The notes under the pieces: model-generated | What the model was told of the DNA's origin: nothing | The model's database searches: none | Seen by the model: only the letters and a program-made list of their open reading frames with translations | Translations under genes and position numbers: made by a program | Shown: piece after piece, positions 24,290 to 34,337 of the stretch | Layout: every line of letters begins with the position of its first letter | Numbering within the stretch: position 1 is the first letter of the stretch | Assembly: GCA_938030665.1 (NCBI GenBank) | Contig: CALHHY010000005.1 | Location: forward strand, 1-39,104 | DNA length: 39,104 nucleotides | Source of the DNA: an uncultured Litoreibacter sp. | GTDB lineage: Bacteria > Pseudomonadota > Alphaproteobacteria > Rhodobacterales > Rhodobacteraceae | Reading direction: 5' to 3'

Positions 24290-25690
24290 ATGTTGATCCG
24301 ATTGCTCGCCGCCCTGTTCCTGTCCCTGATGCTGTCTCTGCCTGCTGCAGCCCAGCAGGACCAACCTGAAACCGACCCCGATGCGGAAGTGACGGAGCCC
24401 ACAAGCTCCGTCTCCGTCGACCCCGTCGCCCGTGACGAGGAGATCGAGGCGCGCATCCAGGACATATTGGAAGCCACCGGCTGGTTCGCCCCCGCGCGGG
24501 TCGAGGTTACAGACGGCATCGTGTTTCTGGACGGTCAGGCGCGCAGCGACGAGCACAAGACCTGGGCGCGCAGCTTGGCGGCAAATACCGAAGGCGTCGT
24601 TGCCGTTGTTAACCGGATCACGGTTGAGCAGCAGGCGAATTGGTCCTTCGCCCCCGCTTTGGAAGAAATCCGCAACGTCGCCATCCGCACCACAACGGCG
24701 CTGCCGCTGATATTGCTGGCAATCATCGTTCTGCCTTTGGCGTGGTGGCTATCGGCCTTGGTGGCGCGGCTCCTCAGACGGTGGCTGCTGGGCGGCATGG
24801 ACTCGCCTCTGCTGCGCGACATCACCGCCCGGATTCTGGCGCTGCCTATATTTCTGATCGGGCTTTACGTGGTGCTGCAAGTCGCGGGCCTGACCCGCAT
24901 CGCCTTCTCCCTTCTGGGCGGCGCGGGTGTGCTGGGTATTGTTGTCGGTTTCGCCTTCCGCGACATCGCTGAAAATTTTCTGGCATCGCTGCTTCTATCC
25001 ATCCGCCGCCCCTTCCGGGCAGGCGATTTCATCGAAGTGACCGGCCAGCAGGGATCGGTACAGTCGATGAACACACGGTCCACGGTGCTTTTGTCGCCGG
25101 AGGGGAACCATATCCAGATCCCCAATGCCACGATCTTTAAAAGCACCATCGTCAATTACTCTGCGGCCCCCTTCCGGCGCGACATGATTGATGTGGGGGT
25201 GGGCTACGACGCCTCCGTCGCGCGCACGCAGGAGATCATCATGGAGATGCTCGAAGGCCACGAGGCCGTCACGCGGGAGCCCAGCCCCATGGTGCTGGTC
25301 GACAGCCTTGGCGCGTCCACAGTCAATATCCGGGCCTATTTCTGGGTGGATGCGCGCAATTTCTCTGTCTTGAAGGTCAAATCCGCGATCCTGCGGCAGG
25401 TCAAACGCGTGCTGACCGAGGAAGGTATCTCGATGCCCGATGACGCGCGGGAGGTCATCTTTCCGCAGGGCGTGCCGCTCATCCGGCTGGGTGGTGCTGC
25501 GGGGGAGACGGCGAAAGCTTTGGCAAGCCGCGACCTGCGCGAAAGCTCGGACGAGGTGTTCGGCGCGGAGCCGCCGCTGTCGGAAGCCGAAGGCAATCTG
25601 TCCAACGAGCAGGCAGAGGTCGAGACCGCCGTGGCCCAAGCCGAGATGCCTGATACGGACGAGGACCTGCTAGCTGACAAAAGCGGATAG
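24290..25690 (+). CDS. BON-domain MscS-family mechanosensitive channel
   Basis: A 466-residue membrane protein. It has a Sec signal (1-22, cleavage after AAA), then a periplasmic BON domain (about 48-113, which binds lipid or other envelope structures), then three helices (about 136-156, 184-202, 206-225). The last is the glycine/alanine-rich MscS pore helix GGAGVLGIVVGFAFRDI. The cytoplasmic MscS beta and alpha-beta domains follow (SIRRPFRAGDFIEV onward), and finally an acidic tail of about 70 residues. The start 24290 gives a standard signal peptide but no clear ribosome site; a GTG at 24254 in the same frame, two bases after the GlcD-type stop, has GGAATAGGG and is a real alternative. The role is tension-gated release of small solutes on osmotic downshift. 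Confidence 0.9.
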   Translation: MLIRLLAALFLSLMLSLPAAAQQDQPETDPDAEVTEPTSSVSVDPVARDEEIEARIQDILEATGWFAPARVEVTDGIVFLDGQARSDEHKTWARSLAANTEGVVAVVNRITVEQQANWSFAPALEEIRNVAIRTTTALPLILLAIIVLPLAWWLSALVARLLRRWLLGGMDSPLLRDITARILALPIFLIGLYVVLQVAGLTRIAFSLLGGAGVLGIVVGFAFRDIAENFLASLLLSIRRPFRAGDFIEVTGQQGSVQSMNTRSTVLLSPEGNHIQIPNATIFKSTIVNYSAAPFRRDMIDVGVGYDASVARTQEIIMEMLEGHEAVTREPSPMVLVDSLGASTVNIRAYFWVDARNFSVLKVKSAILRQVKRVLTEEGISMPDDAREVIFPQGVPLIRLGGAAGETAKALASRDLRESSDEVFGAEPPLSEAEGNLSNEQAEVETAVAQAEMPDTDEDLLADKSG

Positions 25691-25741
25691 TGCGCGGTCG
25701 GAAAGACTTTCTTCACCATAGTCGTGAGATAGGAGCGGCCT

Positions 25742-26128
25742 ATGCTGCGCACCGTTTCTTTCATCGCTTTGGCCTGTCTTGCCGCCTGTTCCAGCCCGCA
25801 ACAGCTTTGCCTTGACGAGGTGGGCCGGGAATTACGGGTCCTCCGCAGCCTGGTCGCGCAGTCAGAGGCCACGCTGAAGCGCGGCTATGCTGTTAGGACT
25901 GAAACCGAGGTGATCGCCTTTACCACCTTCTGTGATGACACCGACACCCCTCATGAAAACGCCCGCTTTTGCGACCAGATCGCACCCATCACCACACAGG
26001 TCCAAATGGCAATTGACCCGGCAGAGGAAGCGCGGAAACTTCAGTATCTGAAGAAGCAGGAGATGCTGTTAGAAGCCGAGACCCGCCGCGCAATCTGGCA
26101 GTGCAAAGCGTCCCATTCGGCCAAATAA
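25742..26128 (+). CDS. Small lipoprotein of unknown function
   Basis: A 128-residue protein with a lipoprotein signal ending in the lipobox LAAC (C16), so it is probably acylated and exported. The mature part is charged and helical and has five further cysteines outside the lipobox (C23 in QLCLDE, one in TFCDD, one in RFCDQ, one in WQCKAS and C12 within the signal), four of them in the mature protein, which could form disulfides. AGGAG lies six bases before the ATG. It follows the MscS gene by 51 bases on the same strand. I do not recognise the family; it may be restricted to related genera. Confidence 0.7.
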   Translation: MLRTVSFIALACLAACSSPQQLCLDEVGRELRVLRSLVAQSEATLKRGYAVRTETEVIAFTTFCDDTDTPHENARFCDQIAPITTQVQMAIDPAEEARKLQYLKKQEMLLEAETRRAIWQCKASHSAK

Positions 26129-26385
26129 AGGTCCGTGGAAAAAAGTTTTGCCTTCATCGGATCGCTTCAGGGCTCTATTTTCGCAGATTTCGTGGCTCGG
26201 CTTGGCGGGGACACCACATCTGCATGAATGAGTAAATAAACCGCTAATTCACCTTGAAACTAAACTGTTTTCGCAAAGCCGGGCTTGTGTTACGGTCTCA
26301 TTAATCGCCGCAAAGCGGCACATAAAAACCAGGGACGTGCAACGACACGCCCGAGGCAGAAGCGAGCAGTCGCGTGTATAATTGG
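26129..26385 (+). other. 257-base intergenic region upstream of the carboxypeptidase gene
   Basis: AT-richer than its surroundings. It contains a small perfect hairpin GCCGC-AAA-GCGGC (26307-26319) and, in the probable 5' leader, an imperfect repeat GGGACGTG/CACGCCC around 26333-26352. TTGAAA and TTGTGT hexamers are present, but no convincing -10 at the right spacing. No gene is seen. Confidence 0.4.
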
Positions 26386-27768
26386 ATGATGGACAGGGCC
26401 CGTTTGGGCCTGCTCTTAGTGATGTTTGCCGCACTGGCAACGCCGGGTCTGGCCGCGCCCTATGCGGCGCTTGTGATGGATGCGCGCACGGGAAAGGTGC
26501 TGCATTCGCGCAATGCCGACACCCGCCTGCACCCTGCCTCCCTGACCAAAATGATGACGCTCTATGTGGCGTTCGAGGCCATCCGCCGCGGCGAAATCAG
26601 CCTCGATACCAAGGTCAAAATCTCGCGCAAGGCGGCGGCAGAACAACCCTCCAAGCTGGGTTTGCGGGCGGGGTCGCGTATCGCATTGCGCTATCTGATC
26701 CGGGCCGCTGCCGTCAAATCCGCCAATGACGCCGCCACCGCGATTGGTGAGGCGGTCTCAGGCTCCGAGGCCGCCTTCGCGCGCCGCATGACGCGAACCG
26801 GCAAAGCGCTCGGCATGACCAAGACCACGTTCAAGAACGCCCATGGCCTGACGGAGCGGGGCCATATGTCAACCGCCCGCGACATGAGCATTCTGGGCCG
26901 GCACCTGCTGTACGACTATCCGCAATATTACAATCTGTTCTCCCGCCAATCGACCAATGCCGGGCTGGCGCAGGTCTATAATACCAACCGCAAATTCCTG
27001 CGGGCCTATCGCGGCGCAGACGGGATCAAGACCGGCTACACCCGTGCGGCCGGATTCAACCTTGTGGCCTCGGCCGAGCGGGGCAATGAGCGGGTGATCG
27101 CAACGATGTTTGGCGGTTCTTCCACTGCCGCCCGTAATGCGCGCGTGGCTGAGCTGTTGGACATGGGTTTCAAGCGCGCGCCGTCAAACGTGGCGGTACG
27201 CAAGCCCCGGCGGCCTGCTTATCAGGGCAGCGCCAAAATGAGCCCGAAGGTGATCAAGGTCAAACCCACGATCACCGCCGTGACAAGCAGCCTGCGTCCA
27301 ACGCCCCGCCCCGGTGCGGTGCCAAGTGATGAACTGCTGCTGGCGCTGGTCGAAGATGTCGAAAAGAACGTGAAAACGGCGCGCGACGAAGCGCAGGTCA
27401 CCCGCGAACCGCGGGCGCCGCTGGTCACCCCGATCAAGCGGCCCCGCGATCTGGGTCAGCTTGCGCTCGTCCCCCCCAAACCGCGCGAGACGGAGCCACG
27501 CGTGATCACCCGTGCGACTACTTCGGGCGGGCGGCATTGGTCCATCACATTGGGTTATCATGTGACGCGCTACGACGCCGAACGCGTGTTGTTGCAAACC
27601 GCCCTGCAAGAGATCGAGACGCTTGATGACGCGCTGCGCAAAGTGGCCAATAAGCCGCGTGGGTGGGAGGCGAATTTCGTGGGTCTGACGGCGGATCGCG
27701 CGCAGCTGGCCTGCGCCCGGCTGTCCGCCCGTGGGGTGAATTGCGAAACGCGCGGCCCGGCGGGCTAG
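26386..27768 (+). CDS. D-alanyl-D-alanine carboxypeptidase (peptidase S11) with C-terminal SPOR domain
   Basis: A 460-residue penicillin-binding protein. A signal peptide (1-24, GLAA cleavage) is followed by the S11 catalytic domain: S52-L-T-K55 (SxxK nucleophile motif), S112-A-N114 (SxN) and K215-T-G217. From about 260 to 380 there is a basic, proline-rich linker, and the end (about 385-455; HWSITLGYHVTRYDAERVLL) is a SPOR domain, which binds denuded peptidoglycan at division sites. The protein trims the terminal D-Ala of the pentapeptide in the periplasm. Start is uncertain: ATG 26386, ATG 26389 or GTG 26374 all keep the signal, and none has a clear ribosome site. The stop is four bases from that of the convergent yejF, with no terminator between. 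Confidence 0.9.
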   Translation: MMDRARLGLLLVMFAALATPGLAAPYAALVMDARTGKVLHSRNADTRLHPASLTKMMTLYVAFEAIRRGEISLDTKVKISRKAAAEQPSKLGLRAGSRIALRYLIRAAAVKSANDAATAIGEAVSGSEAAFARRMTRTGKALGMTKTTFKNAHGLTERGHMSTARDMSILGRHLLYDYPQYYNLFSRQSTNAGLAQVYNTNRKFLRAYRGADGIKTGYTRAAGFNLVASAERGNERVIATMFGGSSTAARNARVAELLDMGFKRAPSNVAVRKPRRPAYQGSAKMSPKVIKVKPTITAVTSSLRPTPRPGAVPSDELLLALVEDVEKNVKTARDEAQVTREPRAPLVTPIKRPRDLGQLALVPPKPRETEPRVITRATTSGGRHWSITLGYHVTRYDAERVLLQTALQEIETLDDALRKVANKPRGWEANFVGLTADRAQLACARLSARGVNCETRGPAG

Positions 27769-27772
27769 GCCC

Positions 27773-29368
27773 TCAGGACGCTTTCACATCCAAAGCCGCT
27801 GCCAGCAGGTTCTGCGTGTACTCGGTCTGCGGGTTGTTGAAGATATCCGATGCGGAGCCCGCCTCCACCACATCGCCGCGCTTCATCACCATGACCTTGT
27901 GGCTCAGCGCGCGGACGACTTTCAGGTCGTGGCTGATGAACAGATACGCCAGCTGATACTTGCGCTGAAGCTCCCGCAAAAGCTCCACAATCTGGACCTG
28001 CACCGTCATGTCGAGGGCCGATGTCGGCTCGTCCAGCACCACCAGTTTCGGGCGCAGGATCATCGCGCGGGCGATGGCAATCCGCTGGCGTTGGCCGCCC
28101 GAAAACTCATGCGGGTAGCGGTGCATCATCTCCGGGGCGAGGCCGACTTCTTCCATGATCTCAGCGACCATGTCGCGCGGATTGCGACCGGGTTCGGTGC
28201 CATGGATGGCAAGCCCTTCGGCAATGATCTGCTCCACCGTCATGCGGGGGCTGAGAGAGCCGTAAGGGTCCTGAAACACAATCTGCATCTCGGATCTGAG
28301 CGGTCGCAATTCCCGCGATTTCAGCCCCTGGATATCGCGCCCCTGCAGCCAGATCGGCCCCTCGCTGGAGATCAGCCGCATCACGGCCAGCGCCAACGTG
28401 GTTTTGCCCGAACCAGATTCGCCGACGATGCCAAGCGTCTCCCCCGCGCGGACGGAAATCGTGGCCGCATTCACCGCTTTGACGTGACCCACCGTGCGCT
28501 TCAGCAGGCCCCGCTGGATCGGGAACCAGATGCGCAGCTCATCGGTGCGCACCATCTCCTCCGCATCCATAGGCACCGGCGAAGGCTCCCCGGTGGCAGC
28601 CGCGGCCAACAGGGTCTGGGTGTAGGGATGTTTTGGCGCGTCGAAAATCTCGGCAGTGGGGCCGTGCTCGACGATCTCGCCATGCTGCATCACATAGACC
28701 CGGTCCGCGATTTTGCGCACGACGCCCAGGTCATGAGTGATGAAAAGCATCCCCATTTTGTCGGTCTCTTTCAGCTCTGCCAGCAGTTCCAGAATCTGCG
28801 CCTGAATGGTCACGTCCAGCGCCGTGGTGGGCTCATCCGCGATCAGAAGCTCCGGCCCATTGGCCAGCGCCATCGCGATCATAACCCGCTGCCGCTGCCC
28901 GCCCGACAATTGGTGCGGATAGGCGTTGAGCCGGCTTTCGGGGTCATGGATGCCCACCTTGTCAAGCAGCTCAACAACTCGCGCCCGCGCAGCGCTGCCG
29001 TCCAAACCTTGGTGCAGGGAAAGGCTTTCGGTGATCTGCTTTTCCAGCGTGTGCAGCGGGTTCAGCGAGGTCATCGGTTCCTGGAAGATGAAGCTGATAT
29101 CGTTGCCACGCACCGCCATCAGCTCCCGTTCGGAAGCGTTGCTGAGGTCGCGGCCGTCATAGCTGATCGTGCCAGACACCCGCGCGCTATCAGCCAAAAG
29201 CTTGACCGTCGACAGGGCAGAAACGGACTTCCCCGACCCGGATTCGCCCACCAGCGCCACGGTCTCCCCCTTGTCGACGTGGAAGGAGATGCCTTTGACA
29301 GCCTCGGTCAGGTTACCGTCCTGGCTAAAACTCACGCGCAGGTCCTGCACATCCAGAAGTCGCGTCAT
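27773..29368 (-). CDS. yejF: Oligopeptide/microcin C-type ABC transporter ATPase (two ATP-binding domains)
   Basis: A 531-residue protein with two ABC domains in tandem, as in YejF. The first has Walker A GESGSGKS (41-48), signature [13 protein letters not shown] and Walker [10 protein letters not shown]. The second has Walker [10 protein letters not shown] (near 316), signature [13 protein letters not shown] and Walker [10 protein letters not shown]. Between and after them are the oligopeptide-transporter C-terminal segments ([11 protein letters not shown] and [11 protein letters not shown]). Both sites look intact. It powers import of peptides or peptide-like compounds through YejB and YejE. 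The ATG overlaps the yejE stop by four bases. Confidence 0.92.
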   Translation of the reverse strand: MTRLLDVQDLRVSFSQDGNLTEAVKGISFHVDKGETVALVGESGSGKSVSALSTVKLLADSARVSGTISYDGRDLSNASERELMAVRGNDISFIFQEPMTSLNPLHTLEKQITESLSLHQGLDGSAARARVVELLDKVGIHDPESRLNAYPHQLSGGQRQRVMIAMALANGPELLIADEPTTALDVTIQAQILELLAELKETDKMGMLFITHDLGVVRKIADRVYVMQHGEIVEHGPTAEIFDAPKHPYTQTLLAAAATGEPSPVPMDAEEMVRTDELRIWFPIQRGLLKRTVGHVKAVNAATISVRAGETLGIVGESGSGKTTLALAVMRLISSEGPIWLQGRDIQGLKSRELRPLRSEMQIVFQDPYGSLSPRMTVEQIIAEGLAIHGTEPGRNPRDMVAEIMEEVGLAPEMMHRYPHEFSGGQRQRIAIARAMILRPKLVVLDEPTSALDMTVQVQIVELLRELQRKYQLAYLFISHDLKVVRALSHKVMVMKRGDVVEAGSASDIFNNPQTEYTQNLLAAALDVKAS

Positions 29369-30471
29369 TGGAAGGTCTTTCTGGGGTCGAACGCGTCACG
29401 GATGCCCTCGAAGATGAAGACAAGCAGCGAAAGCATGATCGCAAAGGTGAAGAAGGCGGTGAAGGCCAGCCACGGGGCCTGCAGGTTCTGTTTCGCTTGC
29501 AAGGTCAGCTCCCCCAATGAGGGGTAGGAGGACGGCAGCCCAAAGCCCAGAAAGTCCAGCGTCGCCAGCGCACCGATCGTGCCGGTGACGATGAAGGGCA
29601 GGATCGTCAGCGTCGCGACCATCGCATTTGGCAGCATGTGGCGGAACATGATCGTGGCGTTTGACACCCCCAAGGCACGGGCCGCGCGCACATATTCAAA
29701 GTTACGCGCCCGCAGAAATTCCGCCCGCACGACGCCCACAAGCGCAGGCCAGCCAAAAAGGATCGACAGGAAGATCAGCAGCCAAAGCGACCGGCCCAGA
29801 ATAGCGAACATGATGATGATGACGTAAAGGCTGGGGGTCGCGGCCCAGATCTCAAGGATACGCTGAAAGATCAGGTCAACCCGCCCGCCGAAATAGCCCT
29901 GAATGGCACCCGCCGCGATGCCGATCACGGCAGAGAAACCGGTCACCACCAGCGTGAAGAAGATCGAGATGCGGAACCCGTAGATAACCCGCGACAGCAC
30001 ATCCCGCGAGGCGTTGTCTGTGCCCAGCCAATTCAACGCGTCAGGCGGTCCGGGCGCTGTGCCGGGTTTGTCCACGATCGTGTCAAATTTGTAAGGGATC
30101 AGCGGCCAGAGGATCCAGCCTGCGTCCACCGCCTCCCCCGCAAGATTGCCATCTTTCACGTCTTCGATGACGTCCGCGGGGTCGTCCCAGCAGGCCTCCT
30201 GCCCGCCGGATTTGATCAGGCATTGCACCTCGATATCGCTATAAACCGCCTCACTTCGGAAATCGCCGCCAAAGGCGGTTTCCGGGTAGAAGTTCAGGAA
30301 GGGCGTGTAGTATTCGCCCTGATATTTCACGAGGATCGGTTTGTTATTCGCGATCACCTCGGCGCAAAGCGACAGGGCGAATAGGACGGTGAAAGTGATC
30401 AGCGACCAGAAGGCACGCTTGTTGCGCTTGAAGTTGGACCAGCGGCGCTGATTGAGGGGCGACAGCGTCAT
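29365..30471 (-). CDS. yejE: Peptide ABC transporter permease YejE
   Basis: A 368-residue inner-membrane permease. A first helix (about 20-42) is followed by a periplasmic domain of roughly 120 residues ([18 protein letters not shown] to LIPYKFDT), which is characteristic of the DppC/YejE branch. The five-helix core carries the EAA-type motif [24 protein letters not shown], which contacts YejF. Start and stop overlap the neighbouring genes by four bases each, so yejB, yejE and yejF are translationally coupled. The protein pairs with YejB to form the channel. Confidence 0.92.
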   Translation of the reverse strand: MTLSPLNQRRWSNFKRNKRAFWSLITFTVLFALSLCAEVIANNKPILVKYQGEYYTPFLNFYPETAFGGDFRSEAVYSDIEVQCLIKSGGQEACWDDPADVIEDVKDGNLAGEAVDAGWILWPLIPYKFDTIVDKPGTAPGPPDALNWLGTDNASRDVLSRVIYGFRISIFFTLVVTGFSAVIGIAAGAIQGYFGGRVDLIFQRILEIWAATPSLYVIIIMFAILGRSLWLLIFLSILFGWPALVGVVRAEFLRARNFEYVRAARALGVSNATIMFRHMLPNAMVATLTILPFIVTGTIGALATLDFLGFGLPSSYPSLGELTLQAKQNLQAPWLAFTAFFTFAIMLSLLVFIFEGIRDAFDPRKTFQ

Positions 30472-31559
30472 GTCTCTCGGCTCTCGAAGTCGATGCGCGG
30501 GTCAACGAAGACATACATCAGGTCTGACAGGATCCCCACGACCAGCCCAATCAGCCCGAAGAAATACAGCGTGCCGAAGACAATCGGGTAGTCGCGCGCC
30601 ACGGCGGCCTCAAAAGTCAGCCGCCCCAGCCCGTCCAGCGAGAACACCGTTTCGATGATCAGCGAGCCCGAGATGAAGACCCCCAGAAACACCGCCGGAA
30701 AGCCCGAGATGATGATCAGCATCGCGTTGCGGAAGACATGCCCGTAAAGCACGTTGCGCTCCGACAGACCCTTGGCCTTGGCGGTGATGACATATTGCTT
30801 CGATATCTCGTCCAGGAAGCTGTTTTTGGTCAGGAGCGTCATTGTGGCAAAGCCCGAGATCGTGACCGCCGTGACCGGCAGGATGATGTGCCAGAGGTAG
30901 TCCACAACCTTGCCGAAAAGGCTAAGTTGGTCCCAATTGTCCGAGGTCAGGCCCCGCAGAGGGAAGATTTGGTAAAAGGACCCGCCTGCGAAAAGCACAA
31001 GCAACAGGATCGCGAACAGGAAGCCCGGTATCGCATAGGCCACGATGATCGCGCCGGACGTCCAGGTATCGAATTTTGACCCGTCGCGCACCGCCTTGCG
31101 GATGCCAAGCGGGATGGAGACGAGATAGGTGATCAGCGTCGACCAGAGGCCCAGGGTGATCGACACAGGCAGCTTGTCCGCCACGAGCGACAGCACCCCT
31201 TCTGAGCGGAAGTAGCTTTCGCCGAAATCAAACCGCAGGTAGTTCCACATCATCAGCATGAAGCGCTCAAGCGGCGGCTTGTCGAAGCCGAACTCCTTCT
31301 CAAGCTCGGCGATGAAATCAGCCGGAAGCCCCTGCGCGCCTTCGTATTTCGACCCAATGGATTCGGTCTGCAGGTCCTGCTGCGCGGTGCCGCCATTGAT
31401 GCCGACAAACGCGTCCGATTGCCCGCCATCCTCGATATTGGCGAGGATCTGTTCCACGGGGCCACCGGGCACAAATTGGGTCAGGGTGAAATTCACCACC
31501 ATGATCCCGATCAGCGTTGGAATGACCAGCAATAGCCGGCGGAGGATGTAGGCGCCCAA
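30468..31559 (-). CDS. yejB: Peptide ABC transporter permease YejB
   Basis: A 363-residue inner-membrane permease starting directly with a helix ([20 protein letters not shown]), as in DppB/YejB. A long periplasmic segment of about 90 residues follows ([11 protein letters not shown] to [10 protein letters not shown]), with the insertion characteristic of YejB. The core then includes FDFGESYFR and the EAA-type motif [29 protein letters not shown]. It starts 14 bases after yejA and overlaps yejE by four bases. With YejE it takes up peptide-type substrates delivered by YejA; E. coli YejABEF imports microcin C, but the normal substrates are less clear. Confidence 0.93.
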   Translation of the reverse strand: MGAYILRRLLLVIPTLIGIMVVNFTLTQFVPGGPVEQILANIEDGGQSDAFVGINGGTAQQDLQTESIGSKYEGAQGLPADFIAELEKEFGFDKPPLERFMLMMWNYLRFDFGESYFRSEGVLSLVADKLPVSITLGLWSTLITYLVSIPLGIRKAVRDGSKFDTWTSGAIIVAYAIPGFLFAILLLVLFAGGSFYQIFPLRGLTSDNWDQLSLFGKVVDYLWHIILPVTAVTISGFATMTLLTKNSFLDEISKQYVITAKAKGLSERNVLYGHVFRNAMLIIISGFPAVFLGVFISGSLIIETVFSLDGLGRLTFEAAVARDYPIVFGTLYFFGLIGLVVGILSDLMYVFVDPRIDFESRET

Positions 31560-31573
31560 AGTGCTGCTCCCGT

Positions 31574-33487
31574 CTAGCGCAAGACGCCCTTGTCGCGCAG
31601 CGCCTGCGCCTTGTCTTCCTCATACCACCAGAAGTCATAGAGCCCTACGCCAAGCGGCGGCAACTCATCTGGGCGGCCATAGACGTCATAATAGGCCAGC
31701 CAATGTTCCTTTTTGTACCATTGCGGGATGGCAAAGCGCAGCGACATCAGCACCCGGTCCAGCGCATGCACGGCGGTATTCATTTCATCCAGCGTGCTGG
31801 CCTCGATGACATAGGGGATGATCTCATCCACCGCCTCGTTGCGCAGCCGCATAAGGTTGCGGGAGCTGTTATCGGCAGTTTTAGACGCGAACCATTGCTG
31901 CAGCCCGATAGAGGGTTCAAACGGCATCTGAAACCCGTGATTGGTCATGTCAAAATTGCCGGAGCGGCGGCGTTCAATATATTGCGCGCGGTCGATCCGC
32001 TCCAGATTGGCATCGATGCCCAGCCGCTTGAGGTTTTCAAGATAGGGGTTCACGATCCGGTCGTAGAGCGGGTTGAACTGAATGATGTTGAGCTTCAGCG
32101 TCTCGCCGTCTTTCTCCCGAAACCCGCCGTCACCGAAGACCCAGCCGGCCTCGTCCAGCAGAGCAGAGGCTTGGCGGAAAACACGGCGGGTGGGCGCGGC
32201 CCGGTCGGCGTCCATTTCAACCGAGCCTGTGACCTCCTCCGTCAGAATCGTGTCAGGCAGCAGCCCTTTATCGACCAGCGGCTTCAATATCGCGACCTCC
32301 CCCTCAGAAGGGGTGCCGGTCGATGCCAGCTCGGTATTTGGCCAGAAGCTGTCAACGCGCTGATAAAGATCGAAAAACAGCGTCTTGTTTGTCCACTCGA
32401 AGTTGAACATAGACCCGACAGCTTCGCGCACGCGGGCGTCCTGCCAGGTTGGACGGTCGAGGTTGAAGACAAAGGACAAAGCACTGCCGACGGTGCGGTC
32501 CGACGGGGTATCCAGCACCACGCTGTCATTGTCTACATTGTCAAAATTGTAGCCCGTCGCCCATTCCTTCGGGTCGGTTTCCGCGCGGAACAGGTAGGCA
32601 CCCGTTTTAAACGCCTCAAAGGCGGCCGTGCGGTCGGCGAAATACTCAGTACGGATGCGGTCGAAATTGTTCCGCCCGACATTGAAGGGGATGTCCTCCC
32701 CCCAGTAGTCGGGGTTGCGCTCATAAATCACCTGCCGGTTCGGCTCGAAACTGCCCAAGACGTAAGCCCCTGTGCTCATGAACGGGCTCTTTGTAGCCTT
32801 GTCGAGGCGGGTTTCCGTCTCTTCAAACCATTGCTTGGAAAAGACAGGCGTGCCGCCCGCAAATCCCACCCGGTCTCGGAACGAGGCTTCAGGCTGGAAA
32901 TAGAAGGTAATGCGGTAGGGGCTTTCAACCTCAACCCGGTCGATGAAACCTTCCACGATACGGCGATACTCGACGATGCCCTGCTCCAGAAACAGGTTGA
33001 AGCTGAATTCCACATCATCTGCCGTCATCGGCTTGCCGTTGGAGAAGGTCACATCCTCACGCAGGTTAAAGGTCACGAAGGACAGGTCTTCGGGATATTC
33101 CAGCGTGGTGCAGAGAAAACAGTAAGCGCCATACGGGTCGTCCAACGTGCTTGTCAGCAGCGCCTCGCTGCCGATTGTGTTCAGCGCGGCCGGGTTCCCG
33201 TCACGGGCATATTGATTGAAGCTGTCAAAGGTCCCAAGCGCCCAGGTCGAAATTTCCCCACCTTTTGGCGCATCGGGGTTCACGTAGTCCAGCCGGTCGA
33301 AGTCAGCGGGATATTTCAGCTCCCCGAAGTTGGAATAGCCATGGCTGACCGTCACGTCCTGGCCAAAGGCTTGCCCGGCGAATACGGCGAACATCGCACC
33401 CGCAATTGCCGCCCCCGACCATTTCAGCATCATCCGCGTTGGCGCGTCGACGGGTCGGGCAAGGGCGCGAGGGGTGGCGTCGGTCAT
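31574..33487 (-). CDS. yejA: Peptide ABC transporter substrate-binding protein YejA
   Basis: A 637-residue extracellular solute-binding protein of family 5, the length of YejA. The N terminus has a charged leader then a hydrophobic core (about 20-42, ending in GQAFGQ) as signal; the mature part starts [17 protein letters not shown]. The family segments seen are [38 protein letters not shown] and [17 protein letters not shown]. It captures peptide-like ligands in the periplasm. The ATG at 33487 has GGAG nine bases upstream; M19 (33433) would shorten an unusually long signal leader and is possible. It leads the yejABEF operon, reading leftward from a 125-base region before the cytochrome terminator. 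Confidence 0.93.
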   Translation of the reverse strand: MTDATPRALARPVDAPTRMMLKWSGAAIAGAMFAVFAGQAFGQDVTVSHGYSNFGELKYPADFDRLDYVNPDAPKGGEISTWALGTFDSFNQYARDGNPAALNTIGSEALLTSTLDDPYGAYCFLCTTLEYPEDLSFVTFNLREDVTFSNGKPMTADDVEFSFNLFLEQGIVEYRRIVEGFIDRVEVESPYRITFYFQPEASFRDRVGFAGGTPVFSKQWFEETETRLDKATKSPFMSTGAYVLGSFEPNRQVIYERNPDYWGEDIPFNVGRNNFDRIRTEYFADRTAAFEAFKTGAYLFRAETDPKEWATGYNFDNVDNDSVVLDTPSDRTVGSALSFVFNLDRPTWQDARVREAVGSMFNFEWTNKTLFFDLYQRVDSFWPNTELASTGTPSEGEVAILKPLVDKGLLPDTILTEEVTGSVEMDADRAAPTRRVFRQASALLDEAGWVFGDGGFREKDGETLKLNIIQFNPLYDRIVNPYLENLKRLGIDANLERIDRAQYIERRRSGNFDMTNHGFQMPFEPSIGLQQWFASKTADNSSRNLMRLRNEAVDEIIPYVIEASTLDEMNTAVHALDRVLMSLRFAIPQWYKKEHWLAYYDVYGRPDELPPLGVGLYDFWWYEEDKAQALRDKGVLR

Positions 33488-33612
33488 CGGGGTGGTCTCC
33501 TACGAGGCTCTGTGTTCGGTAACTGTGACTAAAACAGAAAAAGTCCGTTTGAACCAACATTCAAGCACCGATTGCACGAATGTGACCTTTGTTGCGGGCA
33601 AGCCTGCCGCCC

Positions 33613-33642
33613 AAAAAGAAAAGACCGCCCTAACAGGGCGGC
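33613..33642 (-). terminator. Rho-independent terminator of the cytochrome c gene
   Basis: On the minus strand a seven-base perfect stem CCGCCCT/AGGGCGG (33641-33635 with 33631-33625) and a three-base loop are followed by TTTTCTTTTT (33622-33613). It lies 29 bases after the cytochrome stop and insulates yejA from that transcript. Confidence 0.9.
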
Positions 33643-33670
33643 CTCAGCAATCCAGAATGTCGCAACGGGT

Positions 33671-34198
33671 TTAGCCGCCAATGCCCTGCAGATAAGCGAT
33701 CAGATTGGCGCGGTCATCAGCTTTGGACAGCCCGTTAAAGCCCATCTTCGTGCCCGGTGCCCAGCCCTTGGGGTCCTCAAGGAAACCGTTCAGGTTTTCG
33801 ATCGTCCAGGCTTCAGGGTTCTCGGCCAGAACGTTGGAGTATGCGTAGCCATCAATGCCACCGATGTCGCGATCGACAACGCTGTACAGATGCGGGCCCA
33901 CGCCATTCTCGCCATCTTCAAGCTTGTGGCAGGCCTTGCATTTGGAGAACACCTTTTCCCCCGCAGCGGCATCAGCCACTGCCATCACTTCCATGAAATC
34001 AACCTCAGGCTCAGGCTCGGCATCCGCGTCGTCGCTTTCCGCGGTTTCGATCTTGTAGCCCTGCACATGCTCCTCGCCGTGACCATGCCCGCCGCCACCG
34101 TGATAAATCAACTCTGCGCCCCATCCGCCCAGCAAAAACATAAGAAGCGCGCCGCAACCGGCACCCAGAACTTTGGTGAATGTCATTGTGTCGAACAT
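33671..34198 (-). CDS. Membrane-anchored monohaem cytochrome c (cytochrome c-y/c-552 type)
   Basis: A 175-residue protein with an N-terminal anchor helix (about 8-31), a Gly/His-rich stretch (HGGGGHGHGEEH, 33-44), a short acidic linker (51-67) and a class I cytochrome c domain. Haem attaches at C87-K-A-C-H91, and the probable axial ligand is Met152 (GTKMGF). The core resembles CycM and cytochrome c-y. It would carry electrons from bc1 to the terminal oxidase while tethered to the inner membrane. The start at 34198 (MFDT) or 34186 (MTFTK) both keep the anchor. The gene is divergent from pheA with about 140 bases between. It has a strong terminator. The His-rich segment is unusual beside its partner at 9363-10106. 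Confidence 0.9.
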   Translation of the reverse strand: MFDTMTFTKVLGAGCGALLMFLLGGWGAELIYHGGGGHGHGEEHVQGYKIETAESDDADAEPEPEVDFMEVMAVADAAAGEKVFSKCKACHKLEDGENGVGPHLYSVVDRDIGGIDGYAYSNVLAENPEAWTIENLNGFLEDPKGWAPGTKMGFNGLSKADDRANLIAYLQGIGG

Positions 34199-34337
34199 GG
34201 CTGTCGTCTTACCTTGGCTACCCGCGCAATTCATGGTCCCTTGCGCATCAGATTCTGGCGGTATGTAGCGGGTTCCCCCTCCCTTTATCAAGGTGTAGAA
34301 AGCGCGACGAAACGCCCCTTTGTCCGAAAGTTCCCGC

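Noticed and set aside
26255..26320. Possible promoter or riboswitch upstream of the carboxypeptidase gene
   Set aside because: TTGAAA and TTGTGT hexamers lack a matching -10, and the small GCCGC/GCGGC hairpin fits no riboswitch class I know.
27899..29527. A 542-codon open frame antisense to yejF
   Set aside because: It spans the yejF/yejE junction without regard to gene limits and its product is rich in His, Arg and Gln, typical of antisense frames.
31703..33532. A 609-codon open frame on the plus strand antisense to yejA
   Set aside because: It mirrors the codon structure of yejA in a high-GC genome, has no recognisable domain, and yejA has clear family motifs and operon context.
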